A DNA stretch of 64,000 nt, from contig ML210267.1 of assembly GCA_004369085.1 (NCBI GenBank), positions 27,497 to 91,496 of the forward strand, written 5' to 3'. Below the pieces are notes generated by a model. That model searched no databases and was not told where the DNA came from. It worked only from the letters and a program-made list of their open reading frames with translations. Position numbers and translations under genes: made by a program. The DNA is from Coprinopsis marcescibilis. Lineage: Eukaryota > Basidiomycota > Agaricomycetes > Agaricales > Psathyrellaceae. Shown piece after piece: positions 59,085 through 64,000 of the stretch; position 1 is the first letter of the stretch, and every line of letters begins with the position of its first letter.

Positions 59085-61226
59085 TCAAATAATCCGCAGG
59101 TTTTTCCGTTTGGCGACGACGTTCCGTGAAACCAGATAGAAGACCCCCGAGACAATCAGTGAAATCTTTAGGAACACGATGGGATGTCGTGTCAAAGTTG
59201 TGTCCTGTCATTGGGAGTGGTAGTAAACACTCACTCCAGAGAACAGGGTAGGGTTTAGCCATCGATATTCGCTCGTCAACAATGCCCCGGCTATCGGCGT
59301 AGCTGGATGATGGCCCGTGAGCACGACAGGGACGATAGGGAAATCGAAAGATTATTCACCAAAAAGTCCAAGAATGCCACCGGTACCGAAAAAGATGCCC
59401 ATTCGCGTTCCAACTTCATTCATATCCTTCGCCAAAAGCCCTGTAAACCCTGAGTACTTAGACAGCCACGGCGCAGATGAGAACTTACCAATAGTAGCAG
59501 GAACAAGGGCGATGCAAGCCCCAGAGAAGAAACCAAAAAATACAGCAAAGAGGGCCGTTCCAACAGCGTCCTTGACGGCCGCCATGCAGAGCGCGACTGC
59601 TCCGGTCCCGGTGGTGAAGAACACAAGAAGGTTGAAAAGCCCGAGCTTGGGTGCGAGAGCATTGGGAATCATTCGGCCAAAGACACTGGCCGCATTCAAG
59701 ATCGAGAGCTGTACGCCATCACAATCAGCTCTGCGAACTAGGAGATGAAAGAAACAGGTGAGACTTACAGCGTAGAAGGCAAACTTCTTATCCACTCCAT
59801 GCGTGATAGCGTTTAGTTGGAGATAGAACACCGGGAAGAATAGACCGAGGAAGGAGAAAAGACCGCTTTCATAGCTCAAGGATCAGTTCCGTTGCATCTA
59901 GCTGGTTCATGAACGAATACTTACGCAATGAGAATCAATGCATATGCAGGTTCCTTCACCCACTCCACTATGGGGAAGCTCTGCACTCCCTTTGGAGGCA
60001 GCCGGGTCCTCATGATACTGCCCGCGATAATCAAGACAATCACGTTTATGCATGCGCTTATCTTAACGCCGGTATGGAACCCAACGCTGCTATCAAAAAG
60101 CCTGTTGAGCATGATAGGGTGAACGATGGCTCCTGCAGCAGACAGATAAGTACAAGCCAGTGACGGATGTAAGATCAGCTCACGGACCTAACGCAGACCC
60201 TGATGACACGATGCCGATGGCCACTGAACGTCTTCGATGAAAATAGTGCGACACGATGCCTAGACCTGGCTTCGGTATGAGGTCACATCCTCATGGTGAT
60301 TAGGCCACACTTGAAGTACTTACTAGGTACGTAGGTGATACCGCAGGCGGCGCCGAGAGCTACGCCATTCGTAAGGAACACCTAAAGGGGCAATTTATTA
60401 GCCATATCTTTTCGTCTAAAAATAAACGCATACCTGGTAATAGGCACCAGGATTTGACAGCGATAACATGAATACTGAAAGAAGCGTCAGGGAGTTCTGT
60501 GAAGGCATCAAATTTGGGGTACTAACGAGCTATCCCATGTAAGAGAACGCTAGCAATCATCAAGTGGCGACTGAGCGCAGACTTCCGTTAACCAAAATCC
60601 TCCAAAGGAAAATCCATATAGACTGCGCTTACAAGTAACCTCTGTCGAAGAGCCGGCCAGTGAAAAGGCCCATCGAAAAATTGAGGAAGATTTGAGTGCC
60701 ACCTATCCACCTAAATTGGAAGCGAATTAGCCATAGAACTTCCCCACTGAATTTTCGGGAAGCGGAAGGAGCGTTGTCCGGAACACGTATACGTGCCACA
60801 AGGAATCCAATAAAGAAGCGCATGAAGACGTACCCAATCGCACTCGGTGTTGAGGTTTGAAGGTAATGTCTAACGTAGAAATCTTGATATACACCAAAGG
60901 CATTGATATATCTGTGGGGTTCATCAATTAGATGGGGAGAATGAATGACTAGGGGCGTAAGACCCCACCCAAAAGTCGTATATTGGACCAGGGAGCTGCG
61001 GGGTGTGATCAACTCAAGCCGCGGGTGAAATGACAAAAGAGACGGCCACTTACGCCCCCAGAACTGTTAGCCATGCTTCCAAACCACCCTCTGGAAACTC
61101 TGGGCTCGCGCTTGGCTTAAGGCCCTCTTCGTCTGCGCCGTCCCCTGTTTTGGTTTCTATCACAATCCCTAACCCGGAGGCCAAGGTTTCGTCGCTGTTT
61201 GCTTCACTGTCTCGTTTCGACTTCAT
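59085..61226 (-). CDS. MFS transporter, monocarboxylate-transporter-like
   Basis: Fourteen exons from 61226 to 59085 (61226-61054, 60995-60969, 60911-60834, 60710-60633, 60570-60527, 60474-60434, 60381-60324, 60259-60188, 60132-59925, 59865-59769, 59708-59489, 59440-59360, 59302-59235, 59165-59085) keep one frame and encode 441 residues. A charged cytosolic N-terminus leads to FPEGGLEAWLTVLGA and FGYINAFGVYQDFY, the conserved first helix region of fungal MCT/Mch-type transporters. About twelve helices follow, with FDRGY after helix 2, HYFHRRRSVAIGI in the loop of helices 4-5, and a last helix ISLIVSGVFYLVSR. Such proteins move monocarboxylates or similar small organic solutes across the plasma membrane; the substrate is not predictable. 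Confidence 0.9.
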
Positions 61227-64000
61227 ATCGGCGGGGTTACGCGATGCTTGTCAAACAGGACTGGGGTGGGGCCGGATTGGGTGCTGTCGGAAGGGGCGGG
61301 GCAGTCGAGGGAGTGAAGGGTATGAAATGGGGAGGGGATGTAGATAGAAGTCTGTATCGTAATCTCTTCCGCGCCATAGCTTAGCTTTAAAGGTTTGCGA
61401 CGGGTCATCGCAGTATTGCAGCAGGGCTTCGGCGTTCCTAAGCGGTTAGAAGACATGACCGAAGTCAAACCTATATTTGTTTGAGAAACGTGTGAGTGAT
61501 CAGACAGCCGTCGCTCGGCATGCCCCATTTGGATTCTCATCACTCCCCATTATCCCCTTCAACCGCCGGATCCTTGCCTACTCGACAACACATTCGCCGA
61601 AATCGCAATTAGCGAAGACAACCACATGCCTTGCATCCAATTTGCTCTGTCACTACCCCACCAAATTAGTAAGGTGCATGCATATGTATCCAATGCATGT
61701 TCAATACCTTTCTGCCGCCTAGAGAATCACCATTCAGCCCAGCGGCATCGGCCTCAGACGTTGCTGGAAGACCGCTACAGGAGGTTCCAAATAGACTAAC
61801 GGAGTCGGATATTGTGCTCGAGGCATCGAGTATTGACGGATATGAATCTTCCAGGATAGAGGAAGCACGTCCCCTCCTGTCCAACGAGATGTCGACGGGT
61901 TAGCCAACCTCAAGAAGCCCGATGCGAGTCAATACATTTGTAGTCATACCTAGACCCTGGCCTCTTAACCTTGCTTGCAATCTCGAAAATTCTGTGGATT
62001 AAAGTCTGTAGGGAGATAGCCTGACTGTAGAACACTGTGAGTTTCCTGGAATCGAGACCCGCCGGGAAGAGCTGAAAGGCCTCACTCACCGATTGAGAGA
62101 TTAAGAAATGGGAATCTGACCAAAAGTAATCGTGGATCCTCTCGATTAGATCAAAATAAACTATCGATCCGAAGCTAAAGGGTCGACTTCGGCCCTAGAA
62201 ATATAAAATTTTACCATCTCTGCGAATTCCTTGCAATAAGCTCGCTCTAAGAATTCAAAGAAAAATGTGTTAATCTTCCTCCAGCCTTCAAGGCCATCCA
62301 CTCGCTGTGTAGTGCTAGTAGTGCGTTTCCAACATCTCGGAACGTACTGTCGTAAGTTTCGGCCTTGGAAGACGCTTCTTGATGATATTGGTCAGGAATT
62401 GGTCCACCTGCGTGCATATTTCCATCAATCTGGTGGTGATACTCTTCACCATTTGTCAGATCTTGGACGTAGCGAGCAGGTGGTCGGCGGCGTTACCGCG
62501 ATAAATTAGCGATTTCCAAGAAATAAATCCCACTTTAGTCCAGAAACTTTCCGCGTGAAGCGGAAGGTTTAGCTTTAACGTCAAGTTCGATTTCCAAAGC
62601 AAATTCCGGGATAGCATATAGGGAACCCAAATTCGGTCGTTACATCCTGACCGCGTACCTGTTATCCAGGTTTGTTTCAGACACCGTGATGGTAGGTGGG
62701 ATAAGACTCACCGAACACGAAGTGTCAGTTTCGGGGCTTTGGTGGGCTCAGATTTTCCTAACACCTCGCTGAAAGCTTATGTCCATGGAAAGCGGCATGC
62801 AGAGGGCGCGCCGAGTCGGAGCCATCTGACAAACCGTGTCTTTCGATCACTCATAGTTCGCCATTGTTAAGATGATTCACAGTCCATTCGGCATTGGGCA
62901 GTAGGCCAATGCTCAAGAGCTGGTGATGTGACCAGCGTTCAGACATGGTGTATCTAATCTGACAAGTGCCGTAAACCTGTTTGAGAAGAGTAGGTTAGCA
63001 TTCTGTGAATAACATCAGCCAAGACATAAGCCTGACATGAGTGGTAACCCATTCACCTCAGGTTTCCATCCGATATCCAACCCGCGGTAAAACGCGAAGG
63101 ATTTTCGCCTTGACAATTCTGTTCTTGATGCAGAGATCAACCAGAAGGACTGTGTTGTTCTACAGCATTAGACGATTACTGCAAGTTACTCCCAGAATAT
63201 AAAGAAGTTCAGATGGAATATGGATCCGGGTCAATGTCGGTGGCAGGTGTTGACCGCACTGGAAGTGCGTCCTCATAATCGAGGTGATTGCCTGCATCGG
63301 CAAAGGCACGGAGTTCCAATACATGTGACGTTTGATGTGCACGGACCAAGTACTACAGTAATACACCGGTCCGTTGTACACCGGGGTTCCTTTGTACAGC
63401 GGTCGTGTTATTCGATTTCTGACCGCAATTTTGAACCTGCATTGAAGCAGGATGGGTCTGATTTTTCTTAGAAATAGACGGAATGCCTTGAACGCTTTAA
63501 CATACCTCGACTTTGAGGATGTGAGTGCTGGGGACGTCTCCGGGGGGTCTTTCCGGTGTTTTGATGGGTCAGTGCTGAGCACCAATTCGTGATTTCTGAG
63601 GTTCAGACTTGAGCAAAATTTTCAAAATGCTTCCAGAGTATTCTTCCACTATTTAACTGCATGCCTCCAAAATTTCGAAGGTAGGGCTCCTCTAGATGCC
63701 ATAGAAAGTCACTTTTCAGTGTATTATTGTACAGGGGAGTGACACAGCCACATTGTCACACGCATGGTCAATGATGTCACGCAATGCCGCGCGCTGTCCT
63801 CGTTGCAGGATCAAACTCATATGTTGACCACCAAAGGGGCAAAACCCTGCTATTCTTCATGTCTCCCGCAGCAAAACTCATGTATGAGGGTAGTTAGGTA
63901 TACCTTGAATGCATGTAGACCCTGAGTGACCATTCTCTTTCCTCCCTTTTCCCCCACTATGCCACGCCATGCCCTCTCTCAGACCAAAAAAGCACAGCTC
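61227..64000. other. Terminal region without an assignable gene
   Basis: Holds the promoter of the MFS gene at its left edge. Short plus-strand frames at 61697-61903 (ending SSRIEEARPLLSNEMSTG) and 62267-62509, and a minus frame at 63160-63585, have no recognisable domains. Sequence around 62160-62260 is AT-rich. Confidence 0.4.

Noticed and set aside
61697..61903. Small plus-strand gene ending SSRIEEARPLLSNEMSTG
   Set aside because: The frame is short, no splice partners were found and no similarity is apparent.

Overview
The window is nuclear DNA from a filamentous basidiomycete, most likely a wood- or litter-decaying agaricomycete. Nearly every gene is broken by many short introns (about 40-70 nt, GT-AG with a few GC-AG). 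The products are typically fungal: an AA9 lytic polysaccharide monooxygenase with a CBM1 module, a TRI5-type sesquiterpene synthase, F-box/LRR proteins, a DUF6534-like membrane protein and a class 3 lipase. There are no operons, CRISPR arrays or bacterial signals. Gene models were spliced by hand; for the models given with explicit exons I checked that junction phases and total length keep one reading frame.

Layout. 1-734: 3' end of an RRM protein gene (+). 1035-2769: LRR protein (-). 2770-4349: spacer with a 400-bp-spaced duplicated segment. 4350-5703: intact AA9-CBM1 gene (+). 5820-7062: AIF/AMID-type flavoprotein (-). 7733-8909: TRI5-like terpene synthase (-). 8910-10420: mostly empty, one weak ORF. 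10421-11876: class 3 lipase (+), converging on the CK2 regulatory subunit gene (-, to about 13432). 14098-17789: a 1027-residue fusion of an adenylation domain to a ferric-reductase-like oxidoreductase (-). 18938-19714: mitochondrial ICT1-type release factor (+). 21342-23066: Erv41/ERGIC2-type cargo receptor (-). 23100-25680: AT-rich, gene-empty island. 25989-27777: F-box protein (+). 28379-33037: arrestin-like protein with a very long disordered tail (+). 33737-34711: Ser-rich unknown (-). About 36080-36900: traces of a DUF6534-like membrane protein (-). 37043-37395 and 37782-41627: divergent COA6 (-) and TBC Rab-GAP (+). 42487-43847: second AA9-CBM1 copy (-), complete except for one in-frame stop codon. 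45083-46890: methionine aminopeptidase 2 (+). 48573-50002: unknown protein (-). 50851-52782: mitochondrial class III aminotransferase, GABA-transaminase-like (+). 52940-54949: F-box protein (+). 55686-56774 and 56874-57825: divergent POP4 (-) and EngB-type GTPase (+). 59085-61226: MCT-like MFS transporter (-). 61227-64000: nothing I can assign.

Functional themes. The AA9 pair and the aminotransferase and transporter genes fit a saprotrophic, nutrient-scavenging lifestyle. Several genes serve mitochondria (ICT1-type factor, COA6, EngB-type GTPase, aminotransferase). The terpene synthase and the adenylation-reductase fusion are candidate specialised-metabolism enzymes, but no P450, methyltransferase or dedicated transporter lies beside either, so I do not call a biosynthetic cluster. 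The most informative observations are the AA9 paralog pair (one nonsense codon in an otherwise intact copy, a Phe at the usual axial-Tyr position in both) and the carrier-less adenylation-reductase fusion.
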